Below are positions 1-8,254 of a stretch of DNA of 64,000 nucleotides, one piece after another; positions within the stretch are counted from its first letter, which is position 1, and every line of letters begins with the position of its first letter. The stretch is from G963678095 sp963678095 (GTDB lineage: Bacteria; Bacillota; Negativicutes; Selenomonadales; Selenomonadaceae): assembly GCA_963678095.2 (NCBI GenBank), contig OY782746.1, forward strand, positions 620,001 to 684,000, given 5' to 3'. The notes beneath the pieces are model-generated. The model was given only the letters and a program-made list of their open reading frames with translations, made no database searches and was not told where the DNA came from. Both the position numbers and the translations under genes were made by a program.

Positions 1-122
1 CGTCCGGTCATTCGCGGCGTAAAATCGCCCATGGCCACAGCGACGCGGGCATGCGCATATTCGTGCACCGTCATGGCCAGTAGCAAACCAGGAATGGCAA
101 AAATCATATCAGGTCCAAACAT
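1..122 (-). CDS. Site-2 protease family (M50) metalloprotease, N-terminal part
   Basis: Only the first 40 or so codons are in the window; the gene runs off the left edge. The start ATG is preceded by a strong GGAGG box at a normal distance. The peptide begins with a hydrophobic helix (MFGPDMIFAIPGLLLAMTV) leading directly into HEYAHA, the zinc-binding HExxH motif of membrane-embedded site-2 proteases of the rhomboid-unrelated M50B type. Family members cleave within the membrane; the substrate cannot be told. It lies 18 bases after the NUDIX gene, so it is probably the next gene of the same operon. Confidence 0.8.
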   Translation of the reverse strand, partial: MFGPDMIFAIPGLLLAMTVHEYAHARVAVAMGDFTPRMTG

Positions 123-140
123 AAAAGACCTCCTCTGTTA

Positions 141-713
141 TTAAATATCGGCTTCACCAAAGCCGCTGTTTTTTTCGAGCTGCTGCTGGAGCAGTAAAAT
201 CGCCGTCACCGACTTGGCATCATAGATCGTGCCGTCAGCAATCATAGCCAGAGCTTGCTTAAACGGCACCGCGGTCATATGGATGAATTCATCTTCATCC
301 GGGCACTGCTCACCGGCCGTCAGGTTTCTCGCCGCATACAGGTGGATGCGTTCATTGGAAAAGCCGACGGTAGTGGCAATCGTTGCCAGCTTCACCATGT
401 GTTCTGCCCGGTAGCCGGTTTCCTCCTTAAGCTCGCGCCGGGCGCAGGCCAGCGGATCTTCTTCCGGATGATCAAGCTTTCCTGCCGGAATTTCAAGGGT
501 AACCTGCTGTATCGGATAACGGTACTGCCGGACCATGATGATATCTCCGTTTTCAAGCACCGGAACCACAGCGGCCGCGCCCTGATGGCGAATCCATTCG
601 CGGACAGCCTGATTGCCATTGGGGAGGGTTACGACATCCTGATTCACCTGCAGCAGGGTGCCGTCAAAAACCCGCTTAGAACTGACCTTGCGTTCAATCA
701 AATCTTCATCCAT
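141..713 (-). CDS. nudF: NUDIX hydrolase, ADP-ribose pyrophosphatase type
   Basis: A 190-residue protein. The start chosen is the ATG at 713, because TGGAGG at 722-727 sits 8 bases upstream; a GTG at 728 in the same frame overlaps that box and is unlikely. The NUDIX box lies near residues 85-110 (GK...RELKEETGY) and keeps the metal-binding REx2EE glutamates. The stretch between the first glycine and the REL is one residue longer than the canonical Gx5Ex7REUxEExGU spacing. The N-terminal strand-rich region (QAVREWIRHQGAAAVVPV) is typical of the ADP-ribose/sugar-nucleotide group. It would hydrolyse ADP-ribose to AMP and ribose-5-phosphate in the cytoplasm. It follows recN with its own ribosome binding site inside the recN stop region. 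Substrate is by family analogy. Confidence 0.85.
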   Translation of the reverse strand: MDEDLIERKVSSKRVFDGTLLQVNQDVVTLPNGNQAVREWIRHQGAAAVVPVLENGDIIMVRQYRYPIQQVTLEIPAGKLDHPEEDPLACARRELKEETGYRAEHMVKLATIATTVGFSNERIHLYAARNLTAGEQCPDEDEFIHMTAVPFKQALAMIADGTIYDAKSVTAILLLQQQLEKNSGFGEADI

Positions 714-727
714 TTTCGATGCCTCCA

Positions 728-2449
728 CTAATTCTCGGCGGACAAAATTGCTGTCCGCTGCCGTTCTTTCTTAATTCTCGCGTTGTCGAGCATTTCCATG
801 GCATTATCGAGTGAAGCTGCCGTAATATCAATTCCCGATGCCATGCGGGCGATTTCATTGAGCTGCTCGCTTGTCGACAACCGCTTTACTTCGGTTACTG
901 TCTTGTCGCCCCGCACCTGCTTGTCAATATACAAATGGACATCCGCCATACAGGCGATCTGCGGCAAATGCGTGATGCAGAGAACCTGCTTATGGGCAGC
1001 CACCAGGGCGATGCGTTCGGCAACCATCTGGGCCGTCTTACCGCCAATACCGGTATCAATTTCATCAAACACCATGACATCAACCGGATCCCGGGCGGCG
1101 GTAACCGCTTTGACCGCCAGCGCAATTCGTGACAGTTCCCCGCCGGAGGCAACTTTTTGCAGAAGTTTTGCCTCCTCGCCAAGATTGGCCGAAAAGAGCA
1201 GGGCGATTTCATCCTGTCCGGCAGCAGAAAACGCCTTGCCGCCCTGTACCACAATTTCAAACCGGGCCTTGGGCATTCCCAGCGAAAGCAGATGCTCCTG
1301 GATTGCTGCTGAAAGCTTTAGCGCCGCACTGCTTCTCATCGCCGTCAGTTCGCCAGCAACAAGGGCCAGTTCCTTTTCCGCTGCCGTAATTTTCTGCTGC
1401 AATTCACCCAGCAGTTCGTCATAATTTTCAATATCTGACAGTTCCTGCTTAGCCGCTTCATAATGGGCAAGAACATCATCGATTGTTGCCCCGTATTTCT
1501 TGCGCAGTTTGTAAATCTCATCCATGCGCTGCTGCAGTTTATCCAGCCGCACCGGGTTATAATCAACATCTTCGCCGTAATCGCGCAGTTCATAGGAACA
1601 CTCCTGCAGCTGGCAGCTGGCATCATCGACCATCTTAAGCACACCGTTCAATTTATCGTCATACCGCCCGAGGGCTTCAAGATTCTGCTTGATTTTTGTC
1701 AGCGCACTGAGTACACCTTCATTATTTCGTCCGCCATTTTCGAGCAGCTGGTAGGATTCCTTGACAAAACCCGATATTTTCTCGGCATTCGACAGGACTT
1801 TTATCTCCGTTTCAAGCTTTTCATCCTCACCGGAAGAAAGTTCCGCTGCTGCAATTTCATTGGTCTGCCAGCGGAGCATATCAAGACGCTGGGCATATTC
1901 ACGCGAGGCTGTTTTCTTTGCGGCCAGCTCCTGCTGCAAATGACGCCAGGCATCATATTGCTCACGATAACGAGCCAGCTGCTGTTTGATTGGCGGAAAA
2001 TAAGACTCGAGCAGGGCAAACTGATTTTCACTGGTAAGCAAAGCCTGATTTTCGTTTTGACCATGAATATCGATCAGCAGTGAGCTGAGCTGTTTCAGCA
2101 GCTGCAGCGTAACATGACAGCCATTAATCTGAATGGCATTCCTGCCGGAACGGCTGATTTGACGACTCACAATCAAAAGCTCGCCTTCATCCAGAATGTC
2201 CGCCTGCAGCAAAAAATCGCGAATCACCGGCTGTCCCGCCGTTTCAAACACAGCTTCAACCCGCAGCCAGTCAGCACCCGTGCGAATATTATCCACACTC
2301 GCCCTTCGACCAAGAATAACTCCCAGCGAATCGATCAAAATCGATTTTCCGGCTCCAGTTTCGCCCGTCAATATATTGAGTCCCCGGCTGAATTCAATCT
2401 GCACATGTTCAAGCAGCGCAAAGTTCCATACACTTAAAGTTTTCAGCAT
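728..2449 (-). CDS. recN: DNA repair protein RecN (SMC-like ATPase)
   Basis: A 573-residue SMC-like ATPase acting early in double-strand break repair. The Walker A motif is GETGAGKS near residue 30; a long coiled-coil middle (about residues 150-370) follows; the ABC signature region (KVASGGELSRIALAVK) and Walker B (VMVFDEIDTGIGG) are near residues 440-480. Length is normal for the family. The start has an AGAGGGTGG ribosome binding site. It follows argR by about 35 bases, an arrangement (argR-recN) common in Firmicutes, and precedes the NUDIX gene. Confidence 0.97.
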   Translation of the reverse strand: MLKTLSVWNFALLEHVQIEFSRGLNILTGETGAGKSILIDSLGVILGRRASVDNIRTGADWLRVEAVFETAGQPVIRDFLLQADILDEGELLIVSRQISRSGRNAIQINGCHVTLQLLKQLSSLLIDIHGQNENQALLTSENQFALLESYFPPIKQQLARYREQYDAWRHLQQELAAKKTASREYAQRLDMLRWQTNEIAAAELSSGEDEKLETEIKVLSNAEKISGFVKESYQLLENGGRNNEGVLSALTKIKQNLEALGRYDDKLNGVLKMVDDASCQLQECSYELRDYGEDVDYNPVRLDKLQQRMDEIYKLRKKYGATIDDVLAHYEAAKQELSDIENYDELLGELQQKITAAEKELALVAGELTAMRSSAALKLSAAIQEHLLSLGMPKARFEIVVQGGKAFSAAGQDEIALLFSANLGEEAKLLQKVASGGELSRIALAVKAVTAARDPVDVMVFDEIDTGIGGKTAQMVAERIALVAAHKQVLCITHLPQIACMADVHLYIDKQVRGDKTVTEVKRLSTSEQLNEIARMASGIDITAASLDNAMEMLDNARIKKERQRTAILSAEN

Positions 2450-2483
2450 TTTGAACCACCCTCTTTCCTCACGAAAAGTCCTA

Positions 2484-2936
2484 TCAGCTCATCAGTGACT
2501 CAAGCTTCTTGATGATCTGCGGCACCGCCTCAATCGGTTTTATGACGACAAGAATATTGTCATCGCCGGCAACCGTGCCGATGATCTCCGGCCACTTTGC
2601 ATAATCGAGTGTCGAGGCTACCGCATTGGCTGCTCCCGGCAAAGTCTTGATGACGATAATGTTTTCACTGTAATTGATACCGGTTACAGAGTCCTGAAAC
2701 ATGCGTGCCATTCTGTTTTTTGAAAAGACAAGATTCTTTTCCATCGGATATGCATAGCGGTAGCGGCCATCGCCCGTAGGGATTTTTATCAGCATCATTT
2801 CCTTAATATCCCGTGATACCGTCGCCTGAGTAACCTCTATATGCTGCAGTCGCAGCGCTTCAGCCAAGTCCTCCTGGGTTTCTACTACTGTGTTTTCAAT
2901 AATTGTTTTAATCTTCGCATGGCGTATCGCCTTCAT
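2484..2936 (-). CDS. argR: Arginine repressor ArgR/AhrC
   Basis: A 150-residue regulator that in this family forms hexamers and binds ARG boxes with arginine as co-repressor. The N-terminal winged helix carries the expected recognition segment (VTQATVSRDIKEMMLIKI), and the C-terminal oligomerisation/arginine-binding domain has the GTVAGDDNILVV core. AGGAG precedes the ATG. It is placed between mnmM and recN, as in Bacillus and Clostridia, where ArgR/AhrC is carried along in the isoprenoid/repair operon. No arginine genes are in the window, so targets must lie elsewhere. Confidence 0.95.
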   Translation of the reverse strand: MKAIRHAKIKTIIENTVVETQEDLAEALRLQHIEVTQATVSRDIKEMMLIKIPTGDGRYRYAYPMEKNLVFSKNRMARMFQDSVTGINYSENIIVIKTLPGAANAVASTLDYAKWPEIIGTVAGDDNILVVIKPIEAVPQIIKKLESLMS

Positions 2937-2940
2937 CGTT

Positions 2941-3504
2941 TCATCTCCTGACCTTTTCTATAAGATACAGCACCGGCCCGGCGCCATCATGATTTAACAG
3001 CTGGTAAAGTCCGGCGGTGAATTTTTTCTTTGGCAGCGCGGCCAGCAGTAGCTCGAGCTGCTGCTGTTCTTCTTGTCCAGCCTCATGCCCTGGATAGGCC
3101 ACGATCGCCAAAACACCATTTACACGCAGCTGCTCCAGCATATGCCCGACAGCGGTCAGCGTTGATTTTGCGCTTGTCGTAACAGCATGATCCCCACCCG
3201 GCAGATATCCCAGATTGAAAATCGCCGCATCCACCGGTTCTGCTACATATTGCATAAAGTTTTCATGCCCGTCGGCAACATAGCAGACCTTGTCACTGTA
3301 AGCCGCAGTTTTTCGCTTTGTCTCCGCTAACGCCTGCTCTTGAATGTCAAAGGCATACACCCTTGCCTGCGGCGGTGAATTTTCGGCTAAAAACAAAGTA
3401 TCGCCGCCGTTGCCAGCCGTAGCATCAACGACGACACTTGCGGTTTGAAGTCTTGTCCGCAGCAGGGCATGGGCGACCGCAATGGCACTGGTTGTCAGCT
3501 GCAT
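2941..3504 (-). CDS. mnmM: Class I SAM methyltransferase, MnmM (YtqB) type
   Basis: A 187-residue Rossmann-fold methyltransferase. The SAM site is VVDATAGNGGDTLFLAE near residue 25, followed by the acidic VYAFDIQ strand. The FNLGYLPGGDH segment is the hallmark of the YtqB family. B. subtilis YtqB (MnmM) methylates the 5-aminomethyl group of wobble uridine to give mnm5s2U; older annotations call it a putative rRNA methylase. Its start overlaps the end of nadK by about 10 bases, indicating translational coupling. MnmA, which makes the 2-thiolation on the same uridine, is also in this window. The function is by family identity and was not tested. Confidence 0.82.
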   Translation of the reverse strand: MQLTTSAIAVAHALLRTRLQTASVVVDATAGNGGDTLFLAENSPPQARVYAFDIQEQALAETKRKTAAYSDKVCYVADGHENFMQYVAEPVDAAIFNLGYLPGGDHAVTTSAKSTLTAVGHMLEQLRVNGVLAIVAYPGHEAGQEEQQQLELLLAALPKKKFTAGLYQLLNHDGAGPVLYLIEKVRR

Positions 3505-4358
3505 GCTTCATCCCCCCGCCAAAGCTTTGTCCGCACTGTCTTGTAAAAATTCTTGTCATCAAATTTTATGATCTTAGCTACCGATGTGGATTTTCTGACA
3601 ATAACCTCATCCCCCGGCAGCAGGCGGAAACTCTCCTGCCCGTCGAAGGTCAGCAAAATATCCTGATGTACTGCTGCAATATGGACTCTGACCTCTTCAT
3701 CCTCCCCAATGATCATGGGACGCACGTTAAACGTATGCGGACAAATCGGGGTCACGAGCAGCACCTTTAATTTGGGATTAATGATCGGACCACCGGCGGA
3801 TAAAGAATATGCCGTCGAACCTGTCGCCGTCGACACGATCAGCCCATCGGCCTTATAGTCTGAAATCCGGCAATCATCTATACTCAGCCCGAGATGCAGC
3901 ATTCTCGCCACCCCGCCTTTAGCTAGAACAACATCGTTGATCGCACTGCCGACAAAGCGAATATGGCCCTCACTCTTTACTAAACCCGCCAACATCAGCC
4001 GCTCTTCTATGCGATAATCGGTGGCAAGGATTTTCCCCAGACGGCATTCAATTTCAGCCAGCTCAATATCCGCCAAAAAGCCGAAATTCCCGATATTAAT
4101 CCCGCAAACCGGTATGCTGTGACGAATCAGACGCCGGCAAACGCCGAGTAGTGTCCCATCCCCGCCAATACTGATCGCCAAATCCAGCTTCATTTCTTCA
4201 ATATTGGCTGTACCAAGTTCCTGACAGGAAAAAAACGACGCTTCATCCTGGGGCAAAACGAGCTTGACCTCCTTGCCACGGTAAAAATCAATAACCCGCT
4301 GTAGTACTTTATCTGCATCTTCTTTTTCTATATTAGGAAAAACACCGATCGTCAGCAT
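3495..4358 (-). CDS. nadK: NAD kinase
   Basis: A 287-residue NAD kinase that phosphorylates NAD to NADP. The diagnostic GGDGT motif (LAISIGGDGTLLG) is near residue 65 and the second conserved segment (STATGSTAYSLSAGGPI) near residue 180. Length and motif order match PpnK/NadK. The start has GGGGATGG upstream. It sits between tlyA and mnmM in the dxs-tlyA-nadK-argR-recN order that is widespread in Firmicutes. Confidence 0.96.
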   Translation of the reverse strand: MLTIGVFPNIEKEDADKVLQRVIDFYRGKEVKLVLPQDEASFFSCQELGTANIEEMKLDLAISIGGDGTLLGVCRRLIRHSIPVCGINIGNFGFLADIELAEIECRLGKILATDYRIEERLMLAGLVKSEGHIRFVGSAINDVVLAKGGVARMLHLGLSIDDCRISDYKADGLIVSTATGSTAYSLSAGGPIINPKLKVLLVTPICPHTFNVRPMIIGEDEEVRVHIAAVHQDILLTFDGQESFRLLPGDEVIVRKSTSVAKIIKFDDKNFYKTVRTKLWRGDEACS

Positions 4359-4380
4359 CTATCCATCCCCAAATCCTTAT

Positions 4381-5205
4381 TTATTTATGCAAAGCCGCCT
4401 TATCAAGCGAAGCATGAGCTTGTTCGACAACCGCTGCTATCTCAGCCGCCTCGACTGCCATGCCCGCTTCCTGATTGAAATCAAGCCGGACCAGGTATTC
4501 AATATTTCCTTCCGGTCCCTTGACCGGAGAATATGTCAGATTACGCGCCATAAAACCAAGGCTGCAGGCAAAATCAACGACCTTTTTAATCACAGCTACA
4601 TGGATTGCCGGCTCGCGAACAACCCCTTTTTTGCCGACGTTTTCCCGCCCGGCTTCAAACTGAGGCTTGATCAGGGCAACAACTTCTCCCGCGGGCTGCA
4701 GCAGTTCCTTTACTGCCGGAAGAACCTTGTCAAGCGAAATAAACGCCACATCAATTGAGGCAAAATCGAGTTTTTCTCCCAGATCTTCCGCTTTGACATT
4801 GCGAATATTGGTGCGCTCCATATTGACCACCCGGTCATCCGTCCGCAGCGACCAGGCCAGCTGCCCATAACCGACATCAATGGCATACACCTTTACCGCG
4901 CCGTTTTGCAGGGAGCAGTCCGTAAACCCGCCGGTCGAGGCACCGATATCCGCCACAATCTTCCCCTTCAACTCAACCCCGAAAGCTTCAATGGCTTTAG
5001 CCAGTTTCAGGCCGCCTCGGCTCACATAGCCAATGCTGTCACCAAGCACACGCAGCTGGGCTTCCTCCTTGACCAAAGTCCCGGCTTTATCTATTTTTTG
5101 TCCGTCAACCAGCACAAGTCCGGCCATAATTGTCGTCTTGGCCCGTTCCCGGCTGGGAGCAAGATTTTTTTCCACCAGCAATATATCTAATCTCTGTTTT
5201 GCCAT
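4381..5205 (-). CDS. tlyA: TlyA-family rRNA (cytidine-2'-O)-methyltransferase
   Basis: A 274-residue protein with an N-terminal S4 RNA-binding domain (RLDILLVEKNLAPSRERAK) and a C-terminal FtsJ-like methyltransferase domain (VADIGASTGGFTDCSLQNGA). The catalytic-tetrad lysine is probably in VALIKPQFEAGRENVG. TlyA 2'-O-methylates cytidines in 16S and 23S rRNA; many databases call it a hemolysin, which is a historical name. The start overlaps the end of dxs by 19 bases and has GGAGAG upstream, so it is co-translated with dxs. Confidence 0.92.
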   Translation of the reverse strand: MAKQRLDILLVEKNLAPSRERAKTTIMAGLVLVDGQKIDKAGTLVKEEAQLRVLGDSIGYVSRGGLKLAKAIEAFGVELKGKIVADIGASTGGFTDCSLQNGAVKVYAIDVGYGQLAWSLRTDDRVVNMERTNIRNVKAEDLGEKLDFASIDVAFISLDKVLPAVKELLQPAGEVVALIKPQFEAGRENVGKKGVVREPAIHVAVIKKVVDFACSLGFMARNLTYSPVKGPEGNIEYLVRLDFNQEAGMAVEAAEIAAVVEQAHASLDKAALHK

Positions 5206-7100
5206 TTTTCTATCTCTCCTACCGTTTCCCCGAGAAACTTTTGCACGGCAGCAGCCGCCGTTGCCGGTGATAAATTATACATTTCCTGCAACTGTGAAAC
5301 CGTGCCCTGCTCGATAAATTGATCCGGCAAGCCAAGCCTCAGCACGGCCGGCTTTGTCAGCCGGGCATCGGTTAAAAACTCCAGTATGGCCGAGCCAAAA
5401 CCGCCCGCCAGAACATTTTCCTCCATCGTGACAAGAAGCTCCATTTGTCCCGCAAGCTGTCGCAGCAAATCTGTATCGAGCGGCTTTACAAAGCGCGCAT
5501 TGATTACCGTCGCTTCAATACCGGCCTTTGCCAGAATCGTTGCTGCCTGCAGAGCATTGTCAACCATATTACCGATGGCAAAAAAGGCAACCTGTCCACC
5601 TTTTCGCAAAACTTCCGCCTTGCCGACCGGCACGGGGACGATTTCATCGTCAAGACTGACACCGAGGCCAGAACCACGCGGATAGCGAACAGCGGCCGGT
5701 CCCGGCAAAGCAAGCGCTGTAGCCAGCATTCGGCGCAGTTCATTTTCATCCTTCGGGGCCATAATTGTCATATGTGGCAGCGGCCGCAGATAGGAAAAAT
5801 CAAATACGCCATGATGTGTCGCCCCGTCTTCCCCGACGAGACCAGCCCGATCAAGGCCAAATACAACCGGCAGATTTTGCAAACAGACATCATGAAGAAT
5901 CTGATCATAGGCCCGCTGGGCAAATGTAGAGTACAATGCCACTACCGGTCGCTTTCCTTCAGCCGCCAGCCCGGCAGCCATCGTAACCGCATGTTGCTCG
6001 GCAATCCCGACATCAAGCATCCGCTCGGGAAAAACTTCGCCAAAGGCCTTAAGGCCCGTTCCCGCCGGCATCGCTGCCGTAACGGCTACAATGTTTTCAT
6101 CTTTTTTAGCCATTTCAATTAGTGTCTTACTAAATACAGCCGTATAAGATATGGCTTGTCCGCTTTTTTTCTGTACCTCACCTGTGGTCAGGTCAAACCG
6201 GCCGATGCCATGAAATTTATCAGGCTCAATTTCTGCCGGCAGATAGCCTTTTCCTTTTTTTGTAAGAACATGCAGCAGGACCGGCCCTTTCATCTGTTTG
6301 GCCTGTTCAAGTACCTCAAGCAGTAACCGGATATTATGCCCATCGATCGGTCCGGCATAAGTAAAGCCCATCTCTTCAAATAGGCCCCCCGGGACGAGAA
6401 ACGTCCGCACGCTGTCCTTTATATGCTCTGCTGTTTTTAGCACTGTATCCCCAATGCGCGGTATACTTCGCAAAATACCCTCAAGATCTTTTTTGGCCCG
6501 GTGGTACTGTGGCGCCGTGCGTATTTTCGCCAGGTATTCAGACATCGCTCCGACATTGCGTTCAATCGACATCTCGTTATCATTGAGGATCACGATGAGT
6601 TTTTTCCCCAGATCACCGGCATGATTCAAGGCCTCAAAAGCCTCACCGCCGGTCAATGCCCCATCGCCAATCACAGCAATCACATGGTTTTTAGCTCCGT
6701 TCAGATCGCGGGCAATCGCCATTCCCAGGGCCGCTGAAATAGAGGTGCTCGAGTGACCTACGCCAAAACTGTCATAAGGACTTTCCCCGCGATTGGGAAA
6801 TCCCGTAATTCCATCCTTTTGGCGCAGCGTCGGAAACACGTCCCGCCGTCCGGTCAAAATCTTATGTGCATAGGCCTGATGGCCGACATCCCAAACAATT
6901 TTATCCTGTGGGCAATTGAATACGCGGTGCAGGGCAACTGTCAAATCCACCACCCCCAGGCTCGGGGCAAGATGTCCGCCGGTCTTGGCTACATTTGTTA
7001 TAATAAATCTCCGCAATTCCATTGCCAGTGTTTCAAGCTCTACTGGCGAAAGTTCTTTGAGCTGGCGGGGATTGTCAATCCAATCTAAAATATTCCTCAT
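5187..7100 (-). CDS. dxs: 1-deoxy-D-xylulose-5-phosphate synthase
   Basis: A 637-residue thiamine-diphosphate enzyme that condenses pyruvate and glyceraldehyde-3-phosphate, the first step of the MEP isoprenoid pathway. The ThDP/Mg motif GDGALTGGEAFEALNHAG is near residue 145 and the DRAGLVGEDGATHHG segment near residue 420; GIAEQHAVTMAAGLA supplies the catalytic glutamate. The ribosome binding site is weak (AGGA about 14 bases upstream). It is preceded by ispA and xseAB, the classic xseA-xseB-ispA-dxs run. The thiamine genes thiN-thiT at 27.8-29.1 kb could supply its cofactor, but nothing links their regulation. Confidence 0.97.
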   Translation of the reverse strand: MRNILDWIDNPRQLKELSPVELETLAMELRRFIITNVAKTGGHLAPSLGVVDLTVALHRVFNCPQDKIVWDVGHQAYAHKILTGRRDVFPTLRQKDGITGFPNRGESPYDSFGVGHSSTSISAALGMAIARDLNGAKNHVIAVIGDGALTGGEAFEALNHAGDLGKKLIVILNDNEMSIERNVGAMSEYLAKIRTAPQYHRAKKDLEGILRSIPRIGDTVLKTAEHIKDSVRTFLVPGGLFEEMGFTYAGPIDGHNIRLLLEVLEQAKQMKGPVLLHVLTKKGKGYLPAEIEPDKFHGIGRFDLTTGEVQKKSGQAISYTAVFSKTLIEMAKKDENIVAVTAAMPAGTGLKAFGEVFPERMLDVGIAEQHAVTMAAGLAAEGKRPVVALYSTFAQRAYDQILHDVCLQNLPVVFGLDRAGLVGEDGATHHGVFDFSYLRPLPHMTIMAPKDENELRRMLATALALPGPAAVRYPRGSGLGVSLDDEIVPVPVGKAEVLRKGGQVAFFAIGNMVDNALQAATILAKAGIEATVINARFVKPLDTDLLRQLAGQMELLVTMEENVLAGGFGSAILEFLTDARLTKPAVLRLGLPDQFIEQGTVSQLQEMYNLSPATAAAAVQKFLGETVGEIEKWQNRD

Positions 7101-7133
7101 TTACTCACACGCTTTCCTATTCTTTTCGTTCGC

Positions 7134-8012
7134 TCACTTGTCACGCGTAATGAGATATTTCACTATGCCCCGAAGAAAATCTGCTTCCGCACCAAACGGA
7201 TGCAAGGCTTCAAGGGCTTTTTCAACGGTAGCTTCGGCGAGTTGCTTTGCCCGCTCCAGTGAGGTCAAAGTTACATAAGTCGACTTTTTATTTCGTTCAT
7301 CACTGCCCACTGGTTTGCCAATCGCAGCCTCGGTTCCCGTCACATCAAGAATATCATCTGTAATCTGAAATACCAGACCAAAGCATTCCGCGTATTTCGT
7401 CAGGGCCGCCAATTGAATGTCATTGGCATCCCCCATTATAGCGCCGCTGCGAATGGCCGCAAGGAAAAGGGCCCCGGTTTTCGCCATATGCATCTGTTGC
7501 AGCAATTCCATGCCGATCCTCTTATCCTCCGATAGAAGATCAATCGCCTGGCCGCCGACCATACCTGCCGGTCCGGCCGCCCGGCTCATTTCCTGGACAA
7601 TCCGCAAGGTTTTTTCCGGTGTCGCCGTTGCCTGCATTGCCATGATTTCAAAGGCCATCGTCAGCAGAGCATCCCCGGCTAACACAGCCATTCCATCGCC
7701 AAATACCTTGTGGTTTGTAAGTTTGCCGCGACGATAATCATCATTGTCCATCGCAGGAAGATCATCATGAATCAAGGAATACGTATGAATCATTTCAAGA
7801 GCACATGCCGTGCGCAAAAAGTCCGTTCCCCTGGCTCCGACCGCATCAGCTGCCGCCATTAAGAGTACCGGGCGCAGTCGCTTGCCACCAGCCAGAAGGC
7901 TGTAATTCATCGCTTCACTGAGTGCAGGACACAGAGAACTTTCTGCCGGTATCAGACGGGCCAGCTCCGTTTCTACCATTTGCAATTTTTCATTCCAATA
8001 CGTTTTCAGCAT
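7134..8012 (-). CDS. ispA: Polyprenyl (farnesyl/geranyl) diphosphate synthase
   Basis: A 292-residue trans-prenyltransferase. The first aspartate-rich motif (DDLPAMDNDD) and the second (QITDDILD) bind Mg-diphosphate. GGKRLRP near residue 45 binds isopentenyl diphosphate. The motif spacing fits the short-chain FPP/GGPP synthase group. AAGGAG, formed by the final codons of xseB, lies at a good distance from the ATG, so translation is coupled to xseB. The product chain length cannot be read with certainty from sequence. Confidence 0.93.
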   Translation of the reverse strand: MLKTYWNEKLQMVETELARLIPAESSLCPALSEAMNYSLLAGGKRLRPVLLMAAADAVGARGTDFLRTACALEMIHTYSLIHDDLPAMDNDDYRRGKLTNHKVFGDGMAVLAGDALLTMAFEIMAMQATATPEKTLRIVQEMSRAAGPAGMVGGQAIDLLSEDKRIGMELLQQMHMAKTGALFLAAIRSGAIMGDANDIQLAALTKYAECFGLVFQITDDILDVTGTEAAIGKPVGSDERNKKSTYVTLTSLERAKQLAEATVEKALEALHPFGAEADFLRGIVKYLITRDK

Positions 8013-8014
8013 AT

Positions 8015-8254
8015 TTATTCTCCTTCTATCTGCAGTGCAGTTTTCTCCAAACCGCCATTTTTTTCCTGCACCATGATGTCAATTGTTTCTTCAGCCGTCT
8101 GAAGTTCCTGCAGGCAGATTTCGGAAAGCTTTACTCCCTCGGTATACTTATCGAGCAGTTCCGCCAGGCTGATATCACTGTTTTCAAGTGCACCAACGAT
8201 CGACTCAAGACTGGCTAGAGCCTCCTCAAATGAAAGTTTCTTTGTTCTTGCCAT
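8015..8254 (-). CDS. xseB: Exodeoxyribonuclease VII small subunit
   Basis: A 79-residue protein beginning MARTKKLSFEEALASLESIV, with the conserved helical hairpin of XseB (LAELLDKYTEGVKL). The start at 8254 is preferred because GGGAGG lies 9 bases upstream; a second ATG at 8260 is too close to that box, and longer frames run into xseA. It overlaps the xseA 3' end by about 29 bases. Together with XseA it forms the nuclease that degrades single-stranded DNA. Confidence 0.93.
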   Translation of the reverse strand: MARTKKLSFEEALASLESIVGALENSDISLAELLDKYTEGVKLSEICLQELQTAEETIDIMVQEKNGGLEKTALQIEGE

